A DNA stretch of 64,000 bases from Fen-1298 sp050015675 (GTDB lineage: Bacteria > Bacteroidota > Ignavibacteria > UBA10030), in assembly GCA_050015675.1 (NCBI GenBank), contig JBEKAY010000003.1, positions 1 through 64,000 of the forward strand, written 5' to 3'. Positions 1 through 9,657 of this stretch are shown here, piece after piece. The translations under genes and the position numbers were made by a program. Under the pieces are notes generated by a model. That model had not been told where the DNA came from, did no database searches, and saw only the letters and a list, made by a program, of their open reading frames with translations. Within the stretch, counting starts at the first letter, position 1; each line of letters starts with the position of its first letter.

Positions 1-1150
1 ATCCGAGATGGTTTTTAGCGAACATTGTCACTCCGGCCCGCTGATGACCTTTCAATTGGGGAATATTCAATACATAATCTGCAGTCTCAAAAACTTTATA
101 AAGATAATTTTGATAAACAGGCACTGCTCCGGCTGTTTGGTTGGAATACATGGCTTTTGACCTTAAAACCGTACCATTGTCGGAATAATGAATGAGTGCG
201 GTCGTGCTCGCAACGGCTAATTCTCTTCCCAGAGTTGTAAAGCCGCTGTTATCAAGATAATGGGCATTTGGAAACTCGCCATGCCATGCCACATAGAGAT
301 GCTTGTAAATGTGTTTCAACGGATCGCCGATATAAATATTACTGTCCGGTACTCCTACGACATAGACAAGTTGACGGAGTACTGAAAGAACAGATGCCAT
401 CGAAGTTTCAGAGACATATGCAGTGGGTTTTAAACTATCCGGAGTAAAGCTGTAAGCACTTGTGGCGTTTATTTTAATAAACACTTTTTCGCCTTTTTGA
501 TATGTAACGGCGCCTTTGCCTCTTGTCGCATTGTGAAATTTGAATATTGCAACCCACGCCGCGCTGTCCGTTGTCTGGCCTGTTACACTTTGCAATGCGG
601 ATGAAAGCATTTTATCGACTACAGTTTGATTCATGTTCCCGCGCACATACCAACCTGTGCTTGCGCTAAATTTGTTTGGTACCACCCAGTTCTGATTGAC
701 GGCATTGGAATCATGCACCCAGACAACTCTTCCCGGGAAAATTCCTTTTGCCACGCCCATCGGTTGGTTCGCAATGACAGTATTATTGACCGTTGGCTGT
801 CCGCTCGTTTGATTTGCAAAATATGAACCGCTGATTCCGAACACGACAAATGCGGCGAGAAAAAACACAGGATAGTACCTGATTGATTTTTTCGATCTGA
901 AGAAAGCTACACCGGATAATGCAAGCATCGCCAGGTAGCCGATGAACCCAGAAGCAAGAGGCATTGCTGTCCTTACACACGGATACGTTAAACGGCTCGG
1001 TTTGGGAATTACTCGAAAAAGTACCCATGCCATCGCAGCCAAACCAATGAGCGGAAATAATAATCGCGATAAGCCGGTAAGCCGACTTACACCAAGGAAT
1101 CTTCCTGTCTTAGGGCAGAAATGCAAATATTTATTGATGAGATTTTTCAT
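1..1150 (-). CDS. DUF362 domain membrane protein, N-terminal part (3' end beyond window)
   Basis: An open minus-strand frame runs from ATG 1148-1150 off the left edge, giving about 383 codons. The N-terminus reads MKNLINKYLHFCPKTGRFLG and is followed by three likely membrane helices (about residues 24-42, 60-80 and 86-105). A conserved-looking segment TYPCVRTAMPLASGF lies between the first two. The exported part includes KGIFPGRVVWVHD, and near the edge DYVLNIPQLKGHQRAGVT followed by FAKNHLG. That last stretch is typical of DUF362 proteins, whose biochemical role is poorly defined and which often carry Fe-S centres. Any cysteine cluster would lie beyond the window. The gene diverges from the glycosyltransferase gene at 1802. 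Family assignment is from motif memory; the frame itself is clear. Confidence 0.8.
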   Translation of the reverse strand, partial: MKNLINKYLHFCPKTGRFLGVSRLTGLSRLLFPLIGLAAMAWVLFRVIPKPSRLTYPCVRTAMPLASGFIGYLAMLALSGVAFFRSKKSIRYYPVFFLAAFVVFGISGSYFANQTSGQPTVNNTVIANQPMGVAKGIFPGRVVWVHDSNAVNQNWVVPNKFSASTGWYVRGNMNQTVVDKMLSSALQSVTGQTTDSAAWVAIFKFHNATRGKGAVTYQKGEKVFIKINATSAYSFTPDSLKPTAYVSETSMASVLSVLRQLVYVVGVPDSNIYIGDPLKHIYKHLYVAWHGEFPNAHYLDNSGFTTLGRELAVASTTALIHYSDNGTVLRSKAMYSNQTAGAVPVYQNYLYKVFETADYVLNIPQLKGHQRAGVTMFAKNHLG

Positions 1151-1446
1151 AAATTTTCAGATTGTTGAATCCGCTTTCTAAATATATGATGAAGCATTTT
1201 GTTGTTTGATCAAATAGTTCTCTGGATTATCTCTCATTTTTGAAGCATCATAATCAAAACTATAATACAAATAAATTGCACAATAATCATGTGTTGCTTC
1301 TCACTTTCGCAAGGACAACGAACTTACATCCACTATTGATAAACTCTACTGCAATAATTTCTTTATTGTTTGATATGATCTGATATGTAGTATACAACTT
1401 TTAACCGGAAAAAGTACACACTATTTCAAAGTTGATGTCTAAAACA

Positions 1447-1482
1447 AAGAATCCTCACCGATCTTCATCTATGAGGATTCTT
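1447..1482. terminator. Hairpin, terminator-like
   Basis: AAGAATCCTCA (1447-1457) pairs perfectly with TGAGGATTCTT (1472-1482). No gene ends next to it, because the neighbours are divergent. It is therefore an orphan hairpin, probably part of the repeat composite that continues with TAGCGGTGGC at 1495. Confidence 0.5.
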
Positions 1483-1531
1483 CTTTGGAACTTGTAGCGG
1501 TGGCACGCTATTTCATTCAGTCTAATTATAG

Positions 1532-1600
1532 AATATCGATCTCCCCAAAGAATTAATTCCTTTTTCATCCTTTCGGGCTATACCTGTTTAACGAAATCAT
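1532..1600. repeat. Dispersed 69-bp repeat R1, copy 1
   Basis: The core AATTAATTCCTTTTTCATCC is shared with copies at 10282-10350 and 11078-11145. All three begin with AATAT plus a C-rich block and end in AATCAT. This copy lies about 200 bp upstream of the glycosyltransferase start. Confidence 0.75.
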
Positions 1601-1801
1601 TAGTACGCTTTTATGCACTATAAAAGGATGTGTTTATCCTCAAAGATCAATATTGGGAAACTGCAATATATGGCGAACTGGTAGTTGCAATGGGGAGATA
1701 CTAGGCGTTCCCTGATAAGCTTCTCAAGAGAGATGGAATTATTTATGAGCGTCTGTGGCTAGAACCTTCTCTACAATAAATAATCTGAAGGGATATTTTT
1801 C

Positions 1802-4099
1802 TTGAATCAAAGCGTAACAAATTCAATACTCAAACGCATTGCATTCGTCGGTAATTACTTGCCGCGCCAGTGCGGTATCGCCACGTTTACCACTGATTTA
1901 TGTGAGGCTGTTGCATCAGCATATATTGAAACTACATGTATTGCCTTACCTGTCAACGATATCGAAGCCGGATACCCTTATCCGGGCCGGGTTCGTTTTG
2001 AACTCACAGAAAAAGACATCCATTCGTACACCCGCGCAGCCGACTTTCTCAATATCAACAATGTCGATCTGGTATGCCTGCAATTCGAGTACGGAATATT
2101 TGGCGGAAAAGCAGGAAGCCACATTCTGACACTGTTGCGTAATCTGCGAATGCCGATTGTCACGACACTCCATACTATACTTAACGACCCAAACCCTGAT
2201 CAACGATTGGTGTTGGAAGAAGTTGCCGCTCTTTCGGATAGGTTGGTTGTCATGAGTGAACGCGGTTCTGAATATTTACAAAAAGTTTATCATGTATTGC
2301 CGGAAAAGATTGATCTGATTCCGCATGGTATTCCTGATGTGCCATTCGTTGATCCAAGTTTCAATAAAGATCTGTTTGGCGTAGAGGGTAAAACTGTTTT
2401 ATTGAGTTTTGGGTTACTCTCCGCAAGTAAAGGAATCGAAACTGTTATTTCAGCTATGCCTGAAATAGTTGCGCGTTATCCGAACAGTGTGTATATCGTA
2501 GTCGGAGCCACACATCCTCACGTCATCAAACACGAGGGTGAAACGTATCGGCTCTCTCTTCAATGGTTAGCCCAGCAGAAGGGTGTGGAAAGTCATGTAA
2601 TCTTTTACAACCGCTTTGTTAGTCTGGAAGAGCTTGTGAAGTTCATCGGAGCCGCTGATATCTATATTACGCCTTATCTGAATGAGGCACAGATCGTATC
2701 CGGAACCCTTGCGTACACACTAGGAGCAGGTAAGGCAGTCATCTCTACACCATATTGGTACGCGCAAGAGATGCTTGCCGATAAACGAGGTGTGCTTGTC
2801 CCCTTCCGTGATCCCGCAGCCTTGGCTGAGCAAGTGATTAACTTATTGGACAATGAAGCAGAGCGGCATGCAATGCGCAAGCGTGCGTATATGTTTGGAC
2901 GAGCGATGATTTGGCCCGAAGTGGCGAAACACTACATGGAAAGTTTTGAACGCGCTCGAGCAGAACGCCGCCATTATATCCCGCCAGGATTTATTGCAAA
3001 AGCGCTTGATAAATATCCGAGTGAATTACCTCCGCTCAAAACAGATCACTTACGAGCCATGACAGATGAAACAGGAATTTTACAGCATGCTCTTTTTACT
3101 GTGCCCAACTATTCTCATGGGTATACAACTGATGACAATGCACGTGCCCTTTTGGTGAGCATTCTCTTAGATGAACTCGGGAACAGTGAGAGCTTCGGAT
3201 TAGCTTCCCGCTATCTCGCTTTCCTCGGGTTTGCATTTAATACTCAGAATAAACGGTTTCGAAATGTCATGGATTATCAACGTAAGTGGGCAGAAGACAC
3301 AGGTTCGGACGATAGCCACGGTCGAGCAATTTGGGCATTAGGAACCGTCTTGAGCCATTCTACGATACCGTCATTCAATAGTATGGCAGGCTGGTTGTTT
3401 GAGCAAGCCCTTCCTTCCATCCTAGTAACGACCAGCCCGCGTGCCTGGGCATTTGCACTTATCGGTATTTCAGAGTATTCACAAAAGTATTCCGGCGATC
3501 GAATGGCTCTTCAGGTCACCGAAGAATTGGCAGGCCGACTTTTAAAATTATATCAAAGTAATCGTTCGGAGGAATGGCGTTGGTTTGAAAAAAAACTTAC
3601 GTATTGCAATGCGGCTTTGTCGCATGCTCTTCTAGTCTGCGGCAGATCAATTCCGAACAGTGCTATGACCGATGCTGGATTAGAGTCGTTACATTGGTTG
3701 GCTGATCTGCACCGCGCAGGCAATGGACATTTTGTTCCAATAGGGTCGAACGGATTTTACCAGTTTGGAAGCGAACGTGCCCGCTTCGATCAACAGCCGG
3801 TTGAAGCACAGGCGATGGTTTCGGCGTGTCTCGAAGCATTCAGAATTACAGGGGACAAGCACTGGAATAAAGAAGCCCGGCGGGCATTTGAGTGGTTCCT
3901 CGGACGGAATGATTTGAAGCTTCCTTTGTACGATGCAACAACAGGCGGCTGCCGTGACGGTCTACATCCAGACCGGCCGAACGAAAATCAGGGAACAGAA
4001 TCTACACTCGCATTTCTTCAGTCCTTATTGGAATTGCGTTTAGCCGAACAAACACATTTATCTATGGAGGCATTATTAAAACGAACAATCAACACGTAG
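1802..4099 (+). CDS. GT4 glycosyltransferase with C-terminal alpha/alpha-type domain
   Basis: 765 residues from a TTG start preceded by GAAGGG. Residues 1 to about 390 form a GT-B glycosyltransferase of family 4. The N-terminus is RIAFVGNYLPRQCGIATF, the nucleotide-binding half begins near residue 198 (SFGLLSASKGIETVISAMPE), and around residue 290 lies ITPYLNEAQIVSGTLAYTLG, the E-containing GT4 signature region. From about residue 410 a second domain begins near TDDNARALLV and is rich in helices (WAEDTGSDDSHGRAIWALG), suggesting an alpha/alpha barrel of unknown activity. The stop overlaps the probable start of the GH130 gene, so the two are translationally coupled and probably act on the same mannose-containing glycan or glycoconjugate. 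Acceptor and donor sugars cannot be told from sequence. Confidence 0.85.
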   Translation: MNQSVTNSILKRIAFVGNYLPRQCGIATFTTDLCEAVASAYIETTCIALPVNDIEAGYPYPGRVRFELTEKDIHSYTRAADFLNINNVDLVCLQFEYGIFGGKAGSHILTLLRNLRMPIVTTLHTILNDPNPDQRLVLEEVAALSDRLVVMSERGSEYLQKVYHVLPEKIDLIPHGIPDVPFVDPSFNKDLFGVEGKTVLLSFGLLSASKGIETVISAMPEIVARYPNSVYIVVGATHPHVIKHEGETYRLSLQWLAQQKGVESHVIFYNRFVSLEELVKFIGAADIYITPYLNEAQIVSGTLAYTLGAGKAVISTPYWYAQEMLADKRGVLVPFRDPAALAEQVINLLDNEAERHAMRKRAYMFGRAMIWPEVAKHYMESFERARAERRHYIPPGFIAKALDKYPSELPPLKTDHLRAMTDETGILQHALFTVPNYSHGYTTDDNARALLVSILLDELGNSESFGLASRYLAFLGFAFNTQNKRFRNVMDYQRKWAEDTGSDDSHGRAIWALGTVLSHSTIPSFNSMAGWLFEQALPSILVTTSPRAWAFALIGISEYSQKYSGDRMALQVTEELAGRLLKLYQSNRSEEWRWFEKKLTYCNAALSHALLVCGRSIPNSAMTDAGLESLHWLADLHRAGNGHFVPIGSNGFYQFGSERARFDQQPVEAQAMVSACLEAFRITGDKHWNKEARRAFEWFLGRNDLKLPLYDATTGGCRDGLHPDRPNENQGTESTLAFLQSLLELRLAEQTHLSMEALLKRTINT

Positions 4100-5025
4100 A
4101 ACTTATTTACCGCCATAAATTAAATCCTATTCTTACAGCCGACAATTGGCCTTATCCTATCAACAGTGTGTTCAATGCAGGCGCTACGATATTACTTGAT
4201 GGAACAACATTGCTGTTATGTCGAGTGGAAGATCGGCGAGGGCTTTCTCATTTGTGTGCTGCTCGATCCGAAAACGGAATAGATGGCTGGAGGATCGATC
4301 AGCAGCCAACGCTGTTACCCGATCCTATCAATTATCCTGAGGAACTTTGGGGTATTGAAGACCCGCGTATTACGTTTGTCCCGGAATTAAAAAAATATGC
4401 AATCGTGTATACCGCATACACCCGTGACGGTCCCGGTGTTGCTTTAGCTCTTACTGAAGACTTTCACAAGTTTGAACGCTACGGTGTGATCATGGTGCCC
4501 GAAGATAAAGATGCAGCACTTTTACCAAGGCGATTGGGCGGTAACTGGGCTTTGATACATCGTCCCGTCAGTGCACCGAGAGCGCACATGTGGATTTCGT
4601 ACTCACCGGATCTGAAGAATTGGGGCGGACATAATATCTTGATGGAAGCCCGAAAGGGCGCATGGTGGGATGCAAATAAAATTGGCCTTTCACCCCCGCC
4701 CATTGAAACACCTCAGGGATGGTTAATGATTTATCATGGTGTAAAACAATCTTGTGCCGGATGTATTTATAGGTTAGGGCTTGCACTCTTTGATTTGAAC
4801 AAGCCCGAGCTTTTACTTAAGCGCGGCAATGATTGGGTCTTCGCTCCGGAAGAACCGTACGAACAACGCGGTGACGTCGGGTATGTCGTGTTTCCGTGTG
4901 GATATACGATCGGCCAAGATGGCGATTCCCTCAAGCTGTATTATGGAGCAGCAGATACAAGCATTGCTTTGGCGACCAGCAGTATACACATGATGCTTGA
5001 GTGGCTTGAGCAGCACAGCACATAA
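4075..5025 (+). CDS. GH130 family beta-mannoside phosphorylase/hydrolase
   Basis: The first standard start codon in frame is GTG 4168, but coding clearly extends upstream. Residues YRHKLNPILTADNWPYPINS, read in frame before that GTG, match the conserved GH130 N-terminus. No ATG, GTG or TTG is available there. GGAGG (4066-4070) lies just before ATT 4072/4075, so I place the start at ATT 4075 with low certainty, overlapping the upstream stop (4097-4099). Family motifs are GIEDPRIT (catalytic Asp at about residue 96), SYSPDLKNWG, WWDANKIGLSPPP with GWLMIYHG, and YYGAADTSIALA near the end. GH130 enzymes act on beta-mannosides by phosphorolysis or hydrolysis; which one applies here is not decidable. 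No signal peptide is visible, so it is probably cytoplasmic. Confidence 0.85.
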   Translation: MKTNNQHVELIYRHKLNPILTADNWPYPINSVFNAGATILLDGTTLLLCRVEDRRGLSHLCAARSENGIDGWRIDQQPTLLPDPINYPEELWGIEDPRITFVPELKKYAIVYTAYTRDGPGVALALTEDFHKFERYGVIMVPEDKDAALLPRRLGGNWALIHRPVSAPRAHMWISYSPDLKNWGGHNILMEARKGAWWDANKIGLSPPPIETPQGWLMIYHGVKQSCAGCIYRLGLALFDLNKPELLLKRGNDWVFAPEEPYEQRGDVGYVVFPCGYTIGQDGDSLKLYYGAADTSIALATSSIHMMLEWLEQHST

Positions 5026-5664
5026 AAAAATGATCATATGTTAGTTTGCGCTGAATGAGCGTTTGAAGCATATAACAAGTTTGGAAATGCGGAAAAAAAA
5101 GAAGGAGGGAAACTAATGGAAATCCTCATGGGCATCTTTCGTATCTATTCGCAGTTGCATTATTTATTGCGTTCGGAAAATTCCTCAAAGAGTGTGACAT
5201 TTCAATTTCAAAAGGAATGAAGGATGAAACCACGAATAGAAATCGACTCCATTTTCTGGTTCGTAACCTGTTCCGAGATTTGGTCGTTTACTGGATCGAA
5301 ATATTTTTCATTATCAAGAAATGGCTGAAGATACAGTGAAATTTATTGCGCAGTACAATCTATTATATGCCTTGTTATATAGTCATTTGATAACCGGGAA
5401 GACGACTGTGTGCAACGGCACTATTTTATCCGGAACTTATCGACATACTTATTGTTGTAGATAAGGCACCACAAATACCAGACCCACCGTTATCAAGATG
5501 TTGATACTCTGACCTCTGTCGATCTGAATGCATTTCCGTATCGAAAAGATATAGAAGAATGCAGGTGGTTTTCATGTAAAAGAATACAGATCGAGGGAGA
5601 AAGCGATCGCCAATCCGGAAAATATTTATTTAACAATACGTTTTATTAAACTCGCGAGGTTCAT
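5026..5664. other. Intergenic region with a possible gene remnant
   Basis: About 640 bp lie between the GH130 gene and the T9SS protein. Apart from the possible remnant at 5116-5339 I see no gene or clear terminator. The TTG start at 5665 is preceded by GCGAGG. Confidence 0.6.
5116..5339 (+). pseudogene. Possible remnant of a small membrane protein gene
   Basis: A strong ribosome site (GGAGG, 5104-5108) precedes ATG 5116, but that frame stops after 34 codons. In another frame, from about 5127, the sequence reads HLSYLFAVALFIAFGKFLKE and later RDLVVYWIEIFFIIKKW before TGA 5337-5339. Hydrophobic and amphipathic stretches with a good ribosome site suggest a small membrane protein broken by one frameshift. 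I do not recognise the family. Confidence 0.3.
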
Positions 5665-8600
5665 TTGAAAAAGCTTTATTTAGTGCTTGTTATTCTTTCA
5701 TGCCTATTGTGTACTACGAACGTCTTTGCTCAGGCAGCTTCCATAACCTGGCCGCTTACAAGTACAATAAATCCTAATACGCCCATAGGCAACATTCAAG
5801 GAACGGCGGAATCTATACACGCCGGTTCCGGACAATTTGGGATGAGTGTTTTCGATTATACCAGCGATGGTCAAAGACTTTGGGAAGGTACTGCAGGCTG
5901 GATAGCAGGAACTGAAGAAGCTACGCGTTATATCCAATTTGATGTTTCACCTACCAGTGGAAATAGTTTTACTGTTACCCGCGTTTCCTTTAACTATGGT
6001 GATTTCCACCTCACCACTAATTCTAACACTTTGAATTTTACATCTTATTACTCAACGGATAATTGGACCACCAGAAATTTAATGAATCCACCGTTACTGT
6101 ACTTTAGCACAGCTATGTTAGTATTTAATGCACCAAACATGTTTGTGCCGGTTGCGAATGGTCAAACTTTTTCTTTTAGAATATATCCTTATGCAGTTCA
6201 GAATAGTATAGCTGGCACTCCTACTTTTGCTATTCACAATAATTTAGTTATTGAAGGTACAACTGCACCCGCGATTTCAAGTGGTTCCATTTGTGGAATA
6301 AAATTTAATGACTTAAACGGGGACGGTCTGCAAAATAATGGTGAACTGGGCATTCCGAATTTTACAATCAATTTGACGAACAACCTTTTGGCCGGATCTG
6401 TGAATTTGACTACTACTACCGACGCGAATGGCAACTACTGCTTCAATAACCTGCAGGCAGGCACATATACTGTTTCAGAGACAAATCCGGGTGGATGGCT
6501 CCAAACTTTCCCGGCTTCACCTGGAACCCAAATAGTAGCGCTTGCAACGAATCAGCATATGGATAACATCAACTTTGGAAATAAGCGTGATCTCGCCGCG
6601 GCGTGTATCACATGGAATCTATTGGATTCAACTTTGGTAACTTCTACTGTGGGCAATATTACTGGACTGCCCGAGACTATGGGGACAGGTTCACCAACGT
6701 TAAGCACCGGTTTCCCTGCTAATCTCATGTCAATTTACGGATACAGCAGCAACGGTCAAGAACTTTGGGTCGGGAATACGGGCGGAACATGGGTCCCAGA
6801 TCCTCCAGGTACTCCTTTGCCGGATCCTGCACGTTTTATTCAATTTAATGTTAGTCCTAATAGTGGAAATACTTATACAGTTACTAACGTTTCATTTAAT
6901 TATGGTGATGATCCTAACATTGTCAACTTTAACATTTTGGCTTTTCAAGCTTATTACTCAACTAATGGTTGGATAACCAAAACATTATTGAATTCAACTC
7001 CTTTGGTTTACTTAAACTTGACTATGTCTACATTTAACGTTTCAGGTTTAAATGTCCCGATAGCGAGCGGTCAAACTTTTTCTTTAAGAATTTATATGTA
7101 TCCAGTCCTGCATGGTATCACTATAGCTCCTACTTTTGCTATTCACAATAATGTCGTCATTTGTGGTACCACAACACCTGAAGTTATAAAAACTGGTTCC
7201 ATTTGCGGTATGAAATTTAATGACTTAAACGGCAACGGTGTGAAAGATAAAGGTGAGCCGGGACTTCCGGGTTGGCAAATCGGCTTGAACATTGCAGCGA
7301 TTCCCCCTGTTATGACTGATTCGCTCGGAAACTATTGTTTCAACAATTTGCCTGCTGGGACATACACGGTTGCAGAGACAAACCAAAACGGATGGCAGCA
7401 AACGGCTCCACCATCACCAGGCACCTACACGGTAACGCTCACGTCGGGACAGAATTTAGACAGTCTCAACTTTGGAAACAAAATGGTCTCCACACTTGGC
7501 TGTGTAGAACCACCATCGGGAATGGTTGCATGGTGGCCTCTCGATGAAACGTCCGGTTCGACATCGATTGATCTTGCGGGGTTCAACAATAGCGGTACAC
7601 AGATCAATGGTCCTGTACCGGTACCGGCAAAAGTTTTGGGAGGGTTACGATTCGATGGACAAAATGACTATGTGCAAGTGCCCGACCACTCTGAACTCAA
7701 CTTCGGCACCGGTGATTTCTCCATCGATGCGTGGATTAAGACATCTGACAGTATAAATCTCAAGATCATTGTTGATAAACAAACTCTCAATGGGTACAAT
7801 TATCAAGGATATTCATTCTACCTCAACTACGGCTATCTCACTGTGCAATTAGCTGATGGAGTGCCTCCGACCTATTTTACGAACTGGAGCCCATTTGTTT
7901 TTGTTGCTGACGGAAACTGGCATCATGTCGCCGTAACTGTTTCGAGAAGTAATCACAACGGGAATGTGTTTTATAAGGACGGTGTGGCTACACAGTTCGG
8001 AGATCCAACAGTGCGCTCAGGCTCACTCACTACTACGAGTCCGTTAACAATAGGCAGGCAATCGTATACGGATCAATTCGAATTCAATGGAATTCTGGAT
8101 GAGATTGAATTGTTCAACCGTGTTCTCACCCCACAGGAAATCGGCTCAATATTTGCCGCCGGCAGTGCCGGGAAATGTAAACCGAGTGTACAAGATTCGT
8201 GCAGTACGAAAGCCTGGTCACCCCTGGGAACAGGAATAAATAACGGAACGAATGGTGAAGTGTGGGCCCTTGCAGTTATCGGATCCGATCTCTACGTTGG
8301 CGGAAACTTTACTACTGCCGGAAGCAACACAGTAAATCATATTGCAAAATGGAACGGTTCCAGTTGGTCTCCTCTTATAAGCAGTAGTACTAGTGTAAAC
8401 GGGATAAATGGAATGGTAACTGCACTTGCCGTAATTGGGACAGATCTTTATGCGGGCGGCTGGTTTACAACTGCCGGAGGCATACCCGCAGAAAATATTG
8501 CCAAATGGGATGGTACAAATTGGTCGGCACTTGGAAGCGGACTTCCTGCGGCTGGTGCTATTAATGCTCTTGCAGCAATGGGAAATAATCTCTATGCCAC

Positions 8601-9540
8601 ATCATATATTTTAACACCAGCATTAGGCGGGCCCGGGAATTTAATTGCTAAATGGGATGGTGCAAATTGGTCGCCGTTTAGCGTGATGAATGATTACGTA
8701 TCGTCGTTTTTAGTAGATGGATCGGACCTTTATGCCGGAGGACAATTCACAATTGCCGGGACAGTGCCTGCAAATCATATTGCTAAATGGGATGGCACAA
8801 ACTGGTCACCGCTTGGATTAGGAACAAATTATTTTATCGGAGGAACCGGCCTTGAGATGATAGCGGGAAATCTATATGTAGGCGGAAGGTTTACTACAGC
8901 CGGAGGAAATACTGCAAATTTTATTGCTAAATGGAATGGATCGGTATGGTCCTCATTCGGAACAGGTTCGAATATCGGGATGGATAATGCAGTAGAAGGC
9001 TTGGCAGTGATGGGAACGGATCTTTATGCGTCCGGAAGCTTTACGACTGCAGAAGGCGTATCCGCAAATTCTGTTGCTAAATGGGATGGCACAAATTGGT
9101 CGCCGCTCGGCAGCGGGATGAATAACGGCGTATGGCGACTTGCTGTGATAGGTAATGATCTCTATGCTGGAGGTATTTTTACAACAGCTGGAGGTGTGAA
9201 CGCAAATTATATTGCGAAATATTCATGTGGCATTCCTACTTCGGTCAGCGGGGATAAAACGGAAAATACTCTGCCGCAACGGTACAAACTGGAACAGAAT
9301 TATCCCAATCCATTCAATCCGACGACGCAGATCGCGTACGAAATTGCATCGGAGGAATTTGTGAGCCTTCGCATCTTTAATTCGCTCGGTCAGCAAGTCG
9401 CCGTTCTCGTCAATGGACAGCGCCCGGCAGGAGCTTATACGGTCACGTTTCGTGCGAACGATCTTCCGAGTGGCATGTATTTCTATCGCTTGATTGCTGG
9501 TAAATTTCAACAGACGCGCAAGATGTTACTGTTGAAATAG
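5665..9540 (+). CDS. Secreted multidomain repeat protein with T9SS sorting domain
   Basis: 1291 residues from TTG. A signal peptide (KKLYLVLVILSCLLCTTNVFAQ) is followed by two copies of a roughly 190-residue unit (about 25-205 and 312-508; shared motifs IQFNVSPNSGN, SFNYGD). Each copy is followed by an SdrD-like B domain (about 206-308 and 509-606; CGIKFNDLNGDG, GNYCFNNLQAGTYTV). Residues 620-840 form a LamG/concanavalin-like domain (WWPLDETSGS, FSIDAWIKT, NWHHVAVTV). From 850 to 1190 there are seven approximately 48-residue repeats built around DLYAGG-FTTAGG and IAKWDGTNWS, probably a beta-propeller. The last 85 residues are a type A Por sorting domain (YPNPFNPTTQIAYEI, SGMYFYRLIAGKF). The protein is therefore predicted to cross the outer membrane by type IX secretion and stay on, or leave, the cell surface. 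Ligand unknown. Confidence 0.9.
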   Translation: MKKLYLVLVILSCLLCTTNVFAQAASITWPLTSTINPNTPIGNIQGTAESIHAGSGQFGMSVFDYTSDGQRLWEGTAGWIAGTEEATRYIQFDVSPTSGNSFTVTRVSFNYGDFHLTTNSNTLNFTSYYSTDNWTTRNLMNPPLLYFSTAMLVFNAPNMFVPVANGQTFSFRIYPYAVQNSIAGTPTFAIHNNLVIEGTTAPAISSGSICGIKFNDLNGDGLQNNGELGIPNFTINLTNNLLAGSVNLTTTTDANGNYCFNNLQAGTYTVSETNPGGWLQTFPASPGTQIVALATNQHMDNINFGNKRDLAAACITWNLLDSTLVTSTVGNITGLPETMGTGSPTLSTGFPANLMSIYGYSSNGQELWVGNTGGTWVPDPPGTPLPDPARFIQFNVSPNSGNTYTVTNVSFNYGDDPNIVNFNILAFQAYYSTNGWITKTLLNSTPLVYLNLTMSTFNVSGLNVPIASGQTFSLRIYMYPVLHGITIAPTFAIHNNVVICGTTTPEVIKTGSICGMKFNDLNGNGVKDKGEPGLPGWQIGLNIAAIPPVMTDSLGNYCFNNLPAGTYTVAETNQNGWQQTAPPSPGTYTVTLTSGQNLDSLNFGNKMVSTLGCVEPPSGMVAWWPLDETSGSTSIDLAGFNNSGTQINGPVPVPAKVLGGLRFDGQNDYVQVPDHSELNFGTGDFSIDAWIKTSDSINLKIIVDKQTLNGYNYQGYSFYLNYGYLTVQLADGVPPTYFTNWSPFVFVADGNWHHVAVTVSRSNHNGNVFYKDGVATQFGDPTVRSGSLTTTSPLTIGRQSYTDQFEFNGILDEIELFNRVLTPQEIGSIFAAGSAGKCKPSVQDSCSTKAWSPLGTGINNGTNGEVWALAVIGSDLYVGGNFTTAGSNTVNHIAKWNGSSWSPLISSSTSVNGINGMVTALAVIGTDLYAGGWFTTAGGIPAENIAKWDGTNWSALGSGLPAAGAINALAAMGNNLYATSYILTPALGGPGNLIAKWDGANWSPFSVMNDYVSSFLVDGSDLYAGGQFTIAGTVPANHIAKWDGTNWSPLGLGTNYFIGGTGLEMIAGNLYVGGRFTTAGGNTANFIAKWNGSVWSSFGTGSNIGMDNAVEGLAVMGTDLYASGSFTTAEGVSANSVAKWDGTNWSPLGSGMNNGVWRLAVIGNDLYAGGIFTTAGGVNANYIAKYSCGIPTSVSGDKTENTLPQRYKLEQNYPNPFNPTTQIAYEIASEEFVSLRIFNSLGQQVAVLVNGQRPAGAYTVTFRANDLPSGMYFYRLIAGKFQQTRKMLLLK

Positions 9541-9657
9541 ATTCACAGTATAACAGCATCTGAAGTGACCGTCACTTTGGAGGTCGGAGAAAATTTTTGG
9601 GTAATCTATACACAAATTATCAGAAGGATAATACAACGAACTGGAAAGGTGAAATCA

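Larger units (their letters stand above)
1151..1801. other. Divergent intergenic region with hairpin and repeats
   Basis: About 650 bp separate the divergent DUF362 and glycosyltransferase genes. I see no convincing gene here. It holds an 11-bp perfect hairpin (1447-1482), a tRNA-end-like TAGCGGTGGC (1495-1504) and copy 1 of the 69-bp dispersed repeat (1532-1600). The TTG start at 1802 is preceded by GAAGGG at a suitable distance. Confidence 0.7.

Noticed and set aside
4072..4100. Programmed -1 frameshift joining the glycosyltransferase and GH130 genes
   Set aside because: No slippery heptamer of the X-XXY-YYZ form is present. Coupled re-initiation at ATT is simpler.
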